NCBI RefSeq assembly: GCF_001556865.1
Contig: NZ_LSJY01000134.1
Span: 118,113-182,112, forward strand
DNA from: Sphingobium sp. CCH11-B1
Lineage (GTDB): Bacteria > Pseudomonadota > Alphaproteobacteria > Sphingomonadales > Sphingomonadaceae
DNA length: 64,000 nucleotides
Reading direction: 5' to 3'
Every line of letters begins with the position of its first letter. Position 1 is the stretch's first letter. The translations under genes and the position numbers were made by a program. Below are positions 21,832 through 30,790 of this stretch, piece by piece. The notes under the pieces were generated by a model that was not told the DNA's origin, searched no databases, and saw nothing but the letters and a program-made list of their open reading frames with translations.

Positions 21832-22068
21832 TCATCGGGGAGTGTCCGCAGCATGGGCGTCCTCCCTTGGTTGCGGCGTTGCGGCGCGGTCGGCGAGCAA
21901 TTGCCCGGCGGCCGCGTAATTTTCCGTGGAAATTTCGGAGATCACGATCTGGACGGCAGCCGCCGGCTTGCCCAGCCGCTCAACGAGCGACCGGGTGACA
22001 TCGGCAACGACCGCGGCCTTTTGCTCGCGAGTGGCGCTGCCCGCCAGGCGGATGTCGACGAACGGCAT
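21832..22068 (-). CDS. 4-oxalocrotonate tautomerase family protein
   Basis: The 78-residue protein starts MPFVDIRLAGSATREQKAAV. Removal of Met would expose the catalytic Pro1 of the 4-OT family. The core of about 60 residues is of normal size; the final 15 residues are a polar extension. These hexameric or dimeric enzymes interconvert enol and keto acids; the substrate is unknown. The gene starts only four bases after the nusA stop, so it is part of the nusA operon, an unusual place for it. Confidence 0.88.
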   Translation of the reverse strand: MPFVDIRLAGSATREQKAAVVADVTRSLVERLGKPAAAVQIVISEISTENYAAAGQLLADRAATPQPREDAHAADTPR

Positions 22069-22072
22069 TCCC

Positions 22073-23644
22073 TTACGCTTCCTCTTCGAACCAGTGGGCG
22101 CGGGCAGCCATGATGATCTCGTTGCCCTGCTCGTCGCTCAGGCCATAGGACGCCAGGATGCCGCCCTTGTCCTCGCTGCCGCTGTCATTCTTGCGGCGAC
22201 GCTGATCGACGCGCTTCTTCTGCACCAGTTCGTCGGTGGCGAGGTCGGCAAGATCGTCCAGCGTCTTGATGCCAGCCTTGCCCAGCGTCACCAGCATGGC
22301 TTCGGTGAGGTGCGGCATGTCGGCCAGTGCATCCTCGACGCCCAGCGCCTGACGCTCCTCGCGCGCAGCCGCCTCGCGGCGCTCCAGCGCTTCCTGCGCA
22401 CGGCTCTGCAGCTCGGCGGCCAGTTCCTCGTCGAAGCCCTCGATCCCGGCGAGTTCGTCCACCTCGACATAGGCGACTTCCTCCAGCTCGCCGAAGCCTT
22501 CGGCCACCAGCAGCTGCGAGAGGGTTTCGTCGACGTCCAGTTCGTTCTGGAACATTTCGGAGCGGGCGACGAATTCCTTCTGGCGCTTCTCCGACGCGTC
22601 GGCTTCGGTCATGATGTCGATCGCCTTGCCGGTGAGCTGGCTGGCGAGGCGGACATTCTGGCCGCGGCGACCGATGGCGAGCGAAAGCTGATCGTCGGGA
22701 ACGACCACCTCGATGCGCTCTTCCTCCTCATCGATGACGACGCGGGCGACCTGAGCGGGCTGGAGCGCGTTGACGACGAAGGTCGCGGTGTCCTCGCTCC
22801 AGGGGATGATGTCGATCTTTTCGCCCTGCATTTCCTGCACGACGGCCTGCACGCGGCTGCCCTTCATGCCGACGCAGGCGCCGACCGGATCGATGCTGCT
22901 GTCGCGGCTGATGACGCCGATCTTGGCGCGGCTGCCCGGATCGCGCGCGGCGGCCATGATGGTGATGACGCCGTCGTAAATCTCGGGGACTTCCTGCGCG
23001 AACAGCTTCTTCATGAATTCGGGATGCGCGCGGCTGAGGAAAATCTGCGGCCCGCGATTTTCGCGGCGGACGTTGAGCACGACCGAGCGGATGCGGTCGC
23101 CGACGCGGACGACTTCGCGCGGAATTTGCTGGTCGCGGCGGATGACGCCTTCGGCGCGGCCCAGGTTGACGACAACATGGCCGAATTCGACCGACTTGAC
23201 GACGCCGGTGATGATCTCGCCCACGCGGTCCTTATATTCCTCATATTGCCGCTCGCGTTCGGCGTCGCGGACCTTCTGGAAGATCACCTGCTTGGCTGAC
23301 TGGGCATCGATACGGCCAAGGTCGATGGCGGGCAGCGGATCGACGATGAAGTCGCCCACCACGGCGTCCTTCTTGAGCTTCTGTGCCTGCTTGAGATCGA
23401 CCTGCTTGAAATAATCCTCGACCACGTCGACCACTTCGACGACGCGCCACAGGCGCAGGTCGCCGCTGTCGGGGTCGAGCTTGGCGCGAATGTCGTTCTC
23501 CGCGCCGTAGCGGGCGCGCGCCGCGCGCTGGATCGCGTCTTCCATCGCCTCGATGACGATAGCCTTGTCGATCATCTTTTCGCTCGCCACCGAATTGGCG
23601 ATGGCGATCAACTCGGCCTTGTTGGCGGAAATGGCGTTGGCCAT
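22073..23644 (-). CDS. nusA: Transcription factor NusA
   Basis: The 523-residue protein has the N-terminal RNA-polymerase-binding domain, an S1 domain (GVVKSVEFGHVVVNLGRAEG), two KH domains (GACVGMKGSRVQAVVQEM and LAIGRRGQNVRLASQLTG) and acidic helix-hairpin-helix C-terminal repeats. It controls pausing, termination and antitermination. It follows rimP by 14 bases. Confidence 0.98.
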   Translation of the reverse strand: MANAISANKAELIAIANSVASEKMIDKAIVIEAMEDAIQRAARARYGAENDIRAKLDPDSGDLRLWRVVEVVDVVEDYFKQVDLKQAQKLKKDAVVGDFIVDPLPAIDLGRIDAQSAKQVIFQKVRDAERERQYEEYKDRVGEIITGVVKSVEFGHVVVNLGRAEGVIRRDQQIPREVVRVGDRIRSVVLNVRRENRGPQIFLSRAHPEFMKKLFAQEVPEIYDGVITIMAAARDPGSRAKIGVISRDSSIDPVGACVGMKGSRVQAVVQEMQGEKIDIIPWSEDTATFVVNALQPAQVARVVIDEEEERIEVVVPDDQLSLAIGRRGQNVRLASQLTGKAIDIMTEADASEKRQKEFVARSEMFQNELDVDETLSQLLVAEGFGELEEVAYVEVDELAGIEGFDEELAAELQSRAQEALERREAAAREERQALGVEDALADMPHLTEAMLVTLGKAGIKTLDDLADLATDELVQKKRVDQRRRKNDSGSEDKGGILASYGLSDEQGNEIIMAARAHWFEEEA

Positions 23645-23658
23645 GACGTTATGAACCC

Positions 23659-24183
23659 TTATTCCTCGGTTTCAAATTCATCCGCCCCATCGGAAGAGAG
23701 CGGCATTGTAGCAGAAATCAGTCGATCGGTCAGCACCAGCTTCGCATCATGGACCAGGGCGAAGGGGATGCGCACATCCCCCGCCTTCGCATCGGTGAAG
23801 AGGATATCCTCGCCCTCGATGCCGTTCAGCACGCCACGGAAGCTCTTGCGCCCCTCGACCGGTTCGGTCGCGGCGATCTTCGCTTCATGCCCGACCCATT
23901 CGCGATAGTCGTGCAGCCGGGTGAGCGGACGGTCGATGCCGGGCGAGCTGACTTCGAGGCGATAGGCTTCCTCGATCGGGTCAGTTTCGTCCAGCATGTC
24001 CGACAGGCGGCGCGAGATGGTGGCGCAATCCTCGATGACGAGCTGCTTCGTCTTCGGGTCTTCGGCCATGATCTGCAGCGTATAGTCGTCGCCCGACCCG
24101 AACAGCTTGATGCGCACGAGGTCGAAGCCCAGGGCCTTCACCTCAGGTTCGATCAGCGCGGTCAGTGCGGCGATGTCCGCCAT
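23659..24183 (-). CDS. rimP: Ribosome maturation factor RimP
   Basis: The 174-residue protein helps assemble the 30S subunit. Conserved YRLEVSSPGIDRPLTRLHDY and the C-terminal SH3-like domain (FRGVLNGIEGEDILF) identify it. ATG 24183 (MADIAALTALIEPEV) is preceded by GGAGA; the longer upstream frame would run over the promoter and is rejected. It is the first gene of the rimP-nusA operon. Confidence 0.96.
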   Translation of the reverse strand: MADIAALTALIEPEVKALGFDLVRIKLFGSGDDYTLQIMAEDPKTKQLVIEDCATISRRLSDMLDETDPIEEAYRLEVSSPGIDRPLTRLHDYREWVGHEAKIAATEPVEGRKSFRGVLNGIEGEDILFTDAKAGDVRIPFALVHDAKLVLTDRLISATMPLSSDGADEFETEE

Positions 24184-24275
24184 GGAGTCTCCAGATACGA
24201 ATGTGCAGCTTCCTTCGTGCCGCGAGCGATCCGCCCGCGACCCCGACATGTTTGACGATGTAAGGAAGCAAGGCG

Positions 24276-24304
24276 GATATAGGCGCGGCACCGAATTTCT
24301 GCAA
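24276..24304 (-). promoter_or_regulatory. Predicted promoter of the rimP-nusA-infB operon
   Basis: On the minus strand TTGCAG (24299-24304) and TATATC (24276-24281) are spaced by exactly 17 bases. Transcription would start near 24269, leaving a leader of about 85 bases before rimP. No tRNA-Met gene precedes rimP here, unlike in E. coli. Confidence 0.65.
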
Positions 24305-24345
24305 CATTATTCGTGCCCGATCATTTTAGGGGGAATTTCCAGCCG

Positions 24346-24420
24346 CGTTCGCCCCGAGCTTGTCGAGGGGCCTATTTTCCTTTCAAGAAGAGCGGGGCCA
24401 CGACAAGCTCAGCCCGAACG
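24346..24420. repeat. Inverted-repeat element in the leader of the sugar dehydrogenase gene, family C
   Basis: CGTTCGCCCCGAGCTTGTCG (24346-24365) pairs with CGACAAGCTCAGCCCGAACG (24401-24420). The loop contains CTTTCAAGAAG. The copy at 47501-47578 has the same arms and the same loop motif. It ends nine bases before ATG 24430, and the ribosome-binding GGAG begins right at its edge. Confidence 0.85.
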
Positions 24421-24429
24421 GAGAACAGA

Positions 24430-25566
24430 ATGTCCCGCACCGTGATGATCGCCGCCCTGCCCCTGCTGCTGATCGCCTGTTCCAGCGACGGCGCGAACAG
24501 CCAGACCGCGGCCTCGGCCGACAAACCGTTCAAGACATCGATCATCGCAGATTTCGATTCGCCCTGGGCGATGACCTTCCTGCCGGACGGTCGCGCGCTG
24601 GTGACGGAGAAAGCGGGCGAGATGATCCTGTTCGATCCGAAGAACGGCACCAAAATCCCGGTCGCGGGCATTCCGAAGGTCGACAGCGCTGGGCAAGGCG
24701 CGCTGATGGATGTAGTGCTGTCGCCGACATTCGACCGGGACAAGGCGGTCTATTTCAGCTTTTCCGAGGCGCGCGACGGCATGAAGGGCGTGGCGCTCGC
24801 CAAGGGCAGCTTCAATCAGGCGAGCGATGGGACAACGAAGCTGGACAAGGTGCAGGTGATCTTCCGCGCCAGCCCCTATGTCGATGGGAACGGCCATTAT
24901 TCGGGCCGCATCGCTTTCTCGCCCGACGGCAGATATCTGTTCTTCACCAATGGCGAACGACAGAAGTTCGACCCGGCACAAGACCCCAAGGCGACACTGG
25001 GCAAGCTGTTGCGGCTGAACCTTGACGGCACGCCGGCCGCCGGCAATCCGTTGGCCGCGAAGGGCTTTCATCCGGCTATCTGGTCCTACGGCCACCGCAA
25101 CCTGCTGGGCATCGCCTTCGACAAGGACGGGCGCCTGTGGGAGCAGGAAATGGGGCCGAAGGGCGGCGACGAGGTGAACCTCATCAAGCCGGGCCTGAAC
25201 TATGGCTATCCCCTGGCGTCGAACGGCAGCCATTATGACGGGCGCGACATTCCCGATCACAAGGCGGGCGACGGGTACGAGCCGCCCAAGGTCTGGTGGA
25301 ATCCGGTGATCTCGCCGGGCGGGCTGCTCTATTATTCAGGGGACCTCTTCCCGCAATGGAAGAACTCGCTGTTCATCGGCGGTCTGTCCAGCCAGAGCCT
25401 TGTCCGCGTGAAGCTGAATGGCGAGAGCGCGTCGAAGGCCGACCAGTGGGACATGGGCGGCCGCATCCGCGAAGTCGAGCAAGGCCCCGATGGCGCGCTC
25501 TGGCTGCTTGAGGATGGCAGGGACGGATCGCAGGGGCGGATGCTGAAGCTGACTCCGGCCAGCTAA
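24430..25566 (+). CDS. PQQ-dependent sugar dehydrogenase-like lipoprotein
   Basis: The 378-residue protein has a lipoprotein signal with lipobox LLIAC (lipid Cys17). A six-bladed beta-propeller of the glucose/sorbosone dehydrogenase (GSDH/Asd) family follows: DSPWAMTFLPDGRALVTEK, GHYSGRIAFSPDGRYLFFT, SYGHRNLLGIAFD, WEQEMGPKGGDEVNLI and PVISPGGLLYYSGD. It likely oxidises an aldose in the periplasm with PQQ, or binds sugar without catalysis. ATG 24430 begins the lipoprotein signal and has GGAG upstream; the longer frame from 24313 covers the repeat element. It is divergent from rimP. Confidence 0.88.
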   Translation: MSRTVMIAALPLLLIACSSDGANSQTAASADKPFKTSIIADFDSPWAMTFLPDGRALVTEKAGEMILFDPKNGTKIPVAGIPKVDSAGQGALMDVVLSPTFDRDKAVYFSFSEARDGMKGVALAKGSFNQASDGTTKLDKVQVIFRASPYVDGNGHYSGRIAFSPDGRYLFFTNGERQKFDPAQDPKATLGKLLRLNLDGTPAAGNPLAAKGFHPAIWSYGHRNLLGIAFDKDGRLWEQEMGPKGGDEVNLIKPGLNYGYPLASNGSHYDGRDIPDHKAGDGYEPPKVWWNPVISPGGLLYYSGDLFPQWKNSLFIGGLSSQSLVRVKLNGESASKADQWDMGGRIREVEQGPDGALWLLEDGRDGSQGRMLKLTPAS

Positions 25567-25590
25567 ATCCTAACCCCTGCGTAAACTGGG

Positions 25591-25646
25591 TCTCAGGCGG
25601 CCGTAAGCGACATGCCGCCTGAGACGCCAGCCTTCGCTGGCATGAC
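25591..25646. repeat. Hairpin plus REP-like palindrome between sugar dehydrogenase and pyrG
   Basis: TCTCAGGCGG (25591-25600) and CCGCCTGAGA (25614-25623) form a perfect ten-base-pair stem. It is joined to a family A palindrome (CCAGCCTTCGCTGG, 25627-25640). It lies between two convergent genes and may act as a terminator for either, although no long T-run follows. Confidence 0.7.
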
Positions 25647-25654
25647 GCTTCTGG

Positions 25655-27286
25655 TTATACAAGCCGGCTCTGCTTGACGGCCGCTTCGATGAAGCTTGCG
25701 AAGAGCGGATGGGGGTCGAAGGGTTTGGATTTCAGTTCCGGGTGGAACTGCACGCCCACGAACCAGGGATGGTCCGGCCGCTCGACGATTTCAGGCAATG
25801 TGCCGTCGGGCGACATGCCCGAAAAGATCAACCCGCCCTTTTCCAGCGGCTCGCGGTAGCCGGCATTCACCTCGTAACGGTGGCGATGCCGTTCGCTGAT
25901 GTCATTCGTGCCGTATATGCCCGCGACTACGCTGTTGCCGGTGAGCTTCGCGGGATAGGCGCCCAGCCGCATCGTGCCGCCCAGATCGGTTTCGGCGGTG
26001 CGTTTCTGAAGTCCTTCCGCGCTCATCCATTCGGTGATGAGGCCGACGACCGGCTCCGACGTTTCGCCAAATTCCGTGGTCGATGCGTCGGCGATGCCCG
26101 CCGTGTTCCGCGCGCCTTCGATACAGGCCATCTGCATGCCAAGGCAGATGCCGAAGAAGGGGACGTTGCGTTCGCGCGCGAATTTGACCGACGCGATCTT
26201 GCCTTCCGACCCGCGCACGCCAAAGCCGCCGGGGACGAGAATGCCGTGCATGGGTTCGAGGCTGGCGGCGAGATCGTCGCCCTTCTCGAACAGTTCGGCG
26301 TCGATCCACTTGATGTTGACCTTCACCCGGTTGGCGAAGCCGCCATGGGTCAGCGCTTCATAGAGCGACTTATAGGCGTCGAGCAGGCCGACATATTTGC
26401 CGACCACCCCGATCGTCACCTCGCCCTCGGGATTCTGCTGCCGGTCCATGATGTCGGTCCAGCGGTCAAGCTTGGGCGCGGGCGCATCGGCAATGCCGAA
26501 GGCGCGCAGCACTTCCTCGTCCAGCCCTTCGGCATGATATTGTTCGGGCACCGCATAGATGCTCTTGGCATCGAGCGCGGGGATGACCGCTTCGGGCCGG
26601 ACATTGCAGAAGAGCGCGATTTTTCGCCGCTCGCTTTCGGGCAGCGGCTTTTCACAGCGGCACAGCAGGATGTCGGGCTGGATGCCAAGCGAGGTGAGTT
26701 CGCGCACGCTGTGCTGCGTCGGCTTGGTCTTCAGCTCACCCGCCGCCGCGATATAGGGCACCAGCGTCACATGCACGAAGATCGACTGGCCGCGATCGAG
26801 GTCGTTATGCAGCTGGCGGATCGCCTCCATGAAGGGAAGCGATTCGATGTCGCCCACGGTGCCGCCGATTTCGCACAGGACGAAATCCAGATCCTCGGTA
26901 TCCGCGGTCGCGAAGGCCTTGATCTCGTCGGTGACGTGCGGGATCACCTGCACCGTCGCGCCCAGATAATCGCCGCGCCGTTCCTTCTGAATGATCGTCT
27001 GATAGACGCGACCTTGCGTCACATTGTCGCTCTGGCGCGCGGAAACGCCGGTGAAGCGCTCATAATGGCCCAGGTCGAGATCAGTCTCCGCCCCGTCGTC
27101 GGTCACATAGACCTCGCCATGCTGGTAGGGCGACATCGTGCCGGGATCGACGTTCAGATAGGGATCGAATTTCCGGATTCGCACACGGAAACCCCGCGCC
27201 TGCAGCAGTGCTGCAAGGGATGCGGCCATCAGGCCCTTACCAAGCGAGGAGACCACGCCGCCGGTGATGAAAATATACCGCGTCAT
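25655..27286 (-). CDS. pyrG: CTP synthase
   Basis: The 543-residue enzyme makes CTP from UTP and glutamine. The synthetase domain starts [18 protein letters not shown]. The class I glutamine amidotransferase domain has the nucleophile Cys in [18 protein letters not shown] (near residue 380) and the [16 protein letters not shown] histidine-glutamate end. It is the third gene of tpiA-secG-pyrG. Confidence 0.99.
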   Translation of the reverse strand: MTRYIFITGGVVSSLGKGLMAASLAALLQARGFRVRIRKFDPYLNVDPGTMSPYQHGEVYVTDDGAETDLDLGHYERFTGVSARQSDNVTQGRVYQTIIQKERRGDYLGATVQVIPHVTDEIKAFATADTEDLDFVLCEIGGTVGDIESLPFMEAIRQLHNDLDRGQSIFVHVTLVPYIAAAGELKTKPTQHSVRELTSLGIQPDILLCRCEKPLPESERRKIALFCNVRPEAVIPALDAKSIYAVPEQYHAEGLDEEVLRAFGIADAPAPKLDRWTDIMDRQQNPEGEVTIGVVGKYVGLLDAYKSLYEALTHGGFANRVKVNIKWIDAELFEKGDDLAASLEPMHGILVPGGFGVRGSEGKIASVKFARERNVPFFGICLGMQMACIEGARNTAGIADASTTEFGETSEPVVGLITEWMSAEGLQKRTAETDLGGTMRLGAYPAKLTGNSVVAGIYGTNDISERHRHRYEVNAGYREPLEKGGLIFSGMSPDGTLPEIVERPDHPWFVGVQFHPELKSKPFDPHPLFASFIEAAVKQSRLV

Positions 27287-27376
27287 GGGAGGAGAGGCTT
27301 AGCCTTTCGGAACAACAAAGGGCAAGCGCGCGAATCCACGCACGCTTAAAAAAAGATCGAAGGATCGATGGAGCGG

Positions 27377-27751
27377 TTAGTTGGCGAGCGGAACCGCGCC
27401 GTTGGACGCGGGCGCGGACGCCGCGTTGCTCGCCGCGCCAGCCAGCGGATCGGCGTTCGGCTGGGCCGGCGCCGACTGGGTGGCGGGCGCCTGACGCACC
27501 AGCGAGGTGTCGATGTCGGCCGGCGCGTGCCGCACCGATGCGATCACCGCCATGATGATCGACAGAATGACGAAGATGCTGGCGAGGATCGTGGTGGAGC
27601 GCGTCAGGAAGTCCGCCGCACCACGCGCCGACATGAAGCCCGAGGGGCTGCCGCCCACGCCCAGGCCACCGCCTTCAGACTTCTGCATCAGGATGACGGT
27701 GACCAGCAAGGCCGCCACGATGGCCTGCACGACGAGGAGGAAGGTGAACAT
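27377..27751 (-). CDS. secG: Preprotein translocase subunit SecG
   Basis: The 124-residue protein has two membrane segments (about 2-21 and 50-72) joined by the conserved LMQKSEGGGLGVGGSPSGFMSARG loop region (read here in parts). A long Ala/Pro/Asn-rich tail follows, typical of alphaproteobacterial SecG. It assists SecYE in export. ATG 27751 (MFTFLLVVQAIVAALL) is taken as start. It lies between tpiA and pyrG. Confidence 0.94.
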   Translation of the reverse strand: MFTFLLVVQAIVAALLVTVILMQKSEGGGLGVGGSPSGFMSARGAADFLTRSTTILASIFVILSIIMAVIASVRHAPADIDTSLVRQAPATQSAPAQPNADPLAGAASNAASAPASNGAVPLAN

Positions 27752-27972
27752 GCGACGTTTCTGTCCGGTGATGGGTGGGTTGGCGCGCACATAGCGACGA
27801 TGGGGCGTCGGGGCAACCTGTGGCTGCACCCAGTCTTTTCAAGCTCACCTCCAGCCCGTCGTCACGCCGGACGCGTTCCAGGCTTCATCCATGCCGACGG
27901 GCGCGGACCCCGAAGGCGCGATGGATGCCGAAACACGTCCAGCATGACCAATCCTGGCCGGTTGGCCGCTCG

Positions 27973-28734
27973 TCAGGCCGCTGCCTTCATCCGCCGGTCG
28001 GCCGCCTCGATAATCGGGGCGAACTTGGCGGCGGAAAGGCTGGCGCCGCCCACCAGGCCGCCGTCCACATCGGCGATTGCCAGGAGGTCGGCGGCATTGT
28101 CGCCGTTCATCGATCCGCCATAGAGGATGCGCACCTTGTCCGCTTCCCCGCCGATCCGGGTGGCGAGAGCGGCGCGCAGGGCGGCATGCATCGACGCGAC
28201 CGCCTCCATCGTCGGGATGCGGCCGGTGCCGATCGCCCAGATGGGTTCATAGGCGACGGCCAGCCAGTCGGCCGCCGCGCCTTCGGGCAGGGACGCGAGC
28301 AGCTGTTCCGACACGACGGCTTCGGCGTCGCCGGCGTCGCGCACCTCGATCGTCTCGCCCACGCATAGGATCACCTTCATGCCGACGCGGTGGGCGGCTG
28401 CGGACTTCGCCGCGATATCCTCGTTGGTTTCGCCCCGCGCTTCGCGCCGTTCGCTATGGCCGGTGATGACCCAGCTCGCCCCCGCTTCGCACAGCATCTC
28501 TGCCGAGAGCGAGCCTGTATAGGCGCCACTGATGTCCATATGGCAATTCTGCGCGCCGATGAAGGCTGCGCCGCGCCGCTCCGATCCCGCCATGATGAGC
28601 GTGGCGGGGAGGCACAGTCCCACCTCCACCGCCGGGTGTTGCGCCGCGACCCGGCCGATCGCTTCCACCTCGTCGAGATGCGCCCGCATCCCGTTCATTT
28701 TCCAGTTGCCGACTACCAGCTTGCGCCTGTCCAT
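27973..28734 (-). CDS. tpiA: Triosephosphate isomerase
   Basis: The 253-residue TIM barrel interconverts DHAP and glyceraldehyde 3-phosphate. NWKMNG holds the catalytic Lys, VITGHSERRE the His, AYEPIWAIGTG the Glu, and YGGSMNGDNAADL the phosphate-binding loop. It is the first gene before secG and pyrG. The gap of about 220 bases to secG shows only a weak inverted repeat (CATCCAT / ATGGATG). Confidence 0.98.
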   Translation of the reverse strand: MDRRKLVVGNWKMNGMRAHLDEVEAIGRVAAQHPAVEVGLCLPATLIMAGSERRGAAFIGAQNCHMDISGAYTGSLSAEMLCEAGASWVITGHSERREARGETNEDIAAKSAAAHRVGMKVILCVGETIEVRDAGDAEAVVSEQLLASLPEGAAADWLAVAYEPIWAIGTGRIPTMEAVASMHAALRAALATRIGGEADKVRILYGGSMNGDNAADLLAIADVDGGLVGGASLSAAKFAPIIEAADRRMKAAA

Positions 28735-28938
28735 CGCCTGTATCCCTTGTCATTATTGCTGCACGTCGCCCCCGCCGTTCCGCCGCCACGGCTTTGGCCA
28801 CGGCGTCTCCCCGGATCGGCGGGATGCTGTATCGAGCCGATGAACGGCCCTCACGCATTTGTCCAGCCCAAGCCTTGCCGACAGACGCTTCCCCGCCTAA
28901 AGCGGGCCGCCATATCGCCCGCAGTTCCGGACCCATTC

Positions 28939-30789
28939 ATGCTCTCTGTCTTTCGCCGCATCATCCATTCCAAGTTCGGCGCGCTGATCGCGATCCTGTT
29001 CCTTGGGATCATCGCCGCCGCCTTCATCCTGGGCGACATCAGCAGCGGGAAATTCGGCGGCGGATCGATCCTGAGCGGCGGGTCGGCCGCCAAGGCGAAG
29101 GGTTATTCGCTGAGCGAGGGCGAATATCAGGACCGGGTGCAGCGCGTGTTCGAAAATGCGCGCAAGTCCAATCCGGGCCTTCAGATCGGCGATTTCCTGG
29201 CGCAGGGCGGCGCGGCCCAGGTCTATGACCAGCTGGTCGCGGCACTGACGCTGAAGGCCTTTGCCGACAGCCAGGACGTCCATATCTCCAAGCGGCTGGT
29301 GGACGCGCAGATCGCGCAGATCCCGGCCTTTCAGGACGCAGCCGGTAATTTCAGCCAGGATCAGTTCCGCGCCCTGCTGTCGCGCGAGCGGCTGACAGAG
29401 CAGGCGCTGCGCGACGACATCAGCCGCGAGATGCTCCAGCGGCAGCTGCTTGCTCCCGTAGGCCTGGGCGCGAAGCTGACCGACAGCCAGGTGATGCCGT
29501 ACGCGTCGCTGTTGCTGGAAACGCGGCAGGGCATGGTCGCGGCGATCCCCTCCATTGCGTTGCTGGATGACAAGAATCCGACCGATGCGCAGCTGGCGGA
29601 CTATTACAAGAAGAACAGCGCGCGCTTTACGATCCCCGAGCAGCGCCGCATCCGCTACGCCCTGATCGATGCTCAGCGCTTCGCGCAGGCGGCCCAGCCC
29701 ACCGACGCCGAGATCGCCGCCAATTACAATCAGAACAAGGCCGCCTACGCCGCCAAGCAAAGCCGCAGCGTCGAGCAGCTGGTGCTGCCGACCGAGGCGG
29801 GCGCGAAGGCGATCGCCGCGAAGGTGAAGGGCGGCGCGTCGCTCTCCGCCGCCGCGCAGGGCGCTGGCCTTGCCGTGGCCACGCTCGCCGACCAGAGCCG
29901 CGAGGCGCTGACCGCATCGGCCGGCAAGGCCGCGGCCGACGCCGCATGGGCGGCGAAGCAGGGCGATCTGGTCGGGCCGATCCGCGCGCCGCTCGGCTGG
30001 TTGCTGGTGCGGGTCACGGCGGTCAAGGAAAAGGATGCGATCGCCGACGGCGGCACTTTCGAGGAAGTGGTGAAGGACAACGGTCTGAAACTGGAAACCA
30101 GCCCGCTGGTCCTGGCGACAGGCAAGCAGGTGCGCGACGCGGCCTTCACTGCAGGACCGGACTTGCAGCCGCTGATCGCGCCCGTGTTCGGCATGAGCGC
30201 CGACGACGACGCGCAACTGGTGCCGATCACGCCGGACAAGCGCTACGCGCTGGCCGCGCCGGGCGAGATCGTGGCCGCAGCGCCGCCGCCGCTGGCCGAG
30301 GTCAAGCAGCTGGTGCTGGCGCAGTACAAGCTCAACGAAGGCAACCGCAAGGCGAAGGCGCTGGCCGACCAGATCCAGGCGAAGGTCGCCAAGGGCATGA
30401 AGCTGACAGACGCGATCGCGCAGGCGGGCGTCAAGCTGCCCCCGCCGCAACAGCTGGGCGGCCGCCGCGCGGACATCATGCGCGGCCAGCAGCGTCCGCC
30501 GGCGGAAGTCGCGATCATGTTCGCCATGGCGGCCAACACGGTCAAGACGCTGCCGATCGGGCAAGATCGCGGCTATTTCGTGGTTCAGCTCAACAGGATC
30601 GAGCGCGGCGACGCCAAGGGGCAGCCCGAACTGCTCAATCAGGTCCGCACCCAACTCGCAGAGGTGGTGGGCCAGGAATATGGCCAGCAGTTCGAGCGCG
30701 CCGTCGAGAAGGATCTGGGCGTGACCCGCAATGCGAACGCGGTCGCCAAGGTGCGGCAGGCGTTGTCCGCCACCAACAGCGGGCAGTAA
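28939..30789 (+). CDS. ppiD: PpiD-like membrane-anchored periplasmic foldase (parvulin family)
   Basis: The 616-residue protein has one N-terminal membrane anchor (FGALIAILFLGIIAAAFIL, about 12-31) and a large periplasmic part with a SurA-like N domain (ALLSRERLTEQALRDDISRE) and a degenerate parvulin domain (about 245-370). A C-terminal helical part ends the chain. It is expected to chaperone outer membrane proteins leaving the Sec channel. ATG 28939 (MLSVFRRIIHSKFG) is the start; the longer frame from 28390 is antisense to tpiA. trpE begins one base after its stop. Confidence 0.9.
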   Translation: MLSVFRRIIHSKFGALIAILFLGIIAAAFILGDISSGKFGGGSILSGGSAAKAKGYSLSEGEYQDRVQRVFENARKSNPGLQIGDFLAQGGAAQVYDQLVAALTLKAFADSQDVHISKRLVDAQIAQIPAFQDAAGNFSQDQFRALLSRERLTEQALRDDISREMLQRQLLAPVGLGAKLTDSQVMPYASLLLETRQGMVAAIPSIALLDDKNPTDAQLADYYKKNSARFTIPEQRRIRYALIDAQRFAQAAQPTDAEIAANYNQNKAAYAAKQSRSVEQLVLPTEAGAKAIAAKVKGGASLSAAAQGAGLAVATLADQSREALTASAGKAAADAAWAAKQGDLVGPIRAPLGWLLVRVTAVKEKDAIADGGTFEEVVKDNGLKLETSPLVLATGKQVRDAAFTAGPDLQPLIAPVFGMSADDDAQLVPITPDKRYALAAPGEIVAAAPPPLAEVKQLVLAQYKLNEGNRKAKALADQIQAKVAKGMKLTDAIAQAGVKLPPPQQLGGRRADIMRGQQRPPAEVAIMFAMAANTVKTLPIGQDRGYFVVQLNRIERGDAKGQPELLNQVRTQLAEVVGQEYGQQFERAVEKDLGVTRNANAVAKVRQALSATNSGQ

Positions 30790-30790
30790 A

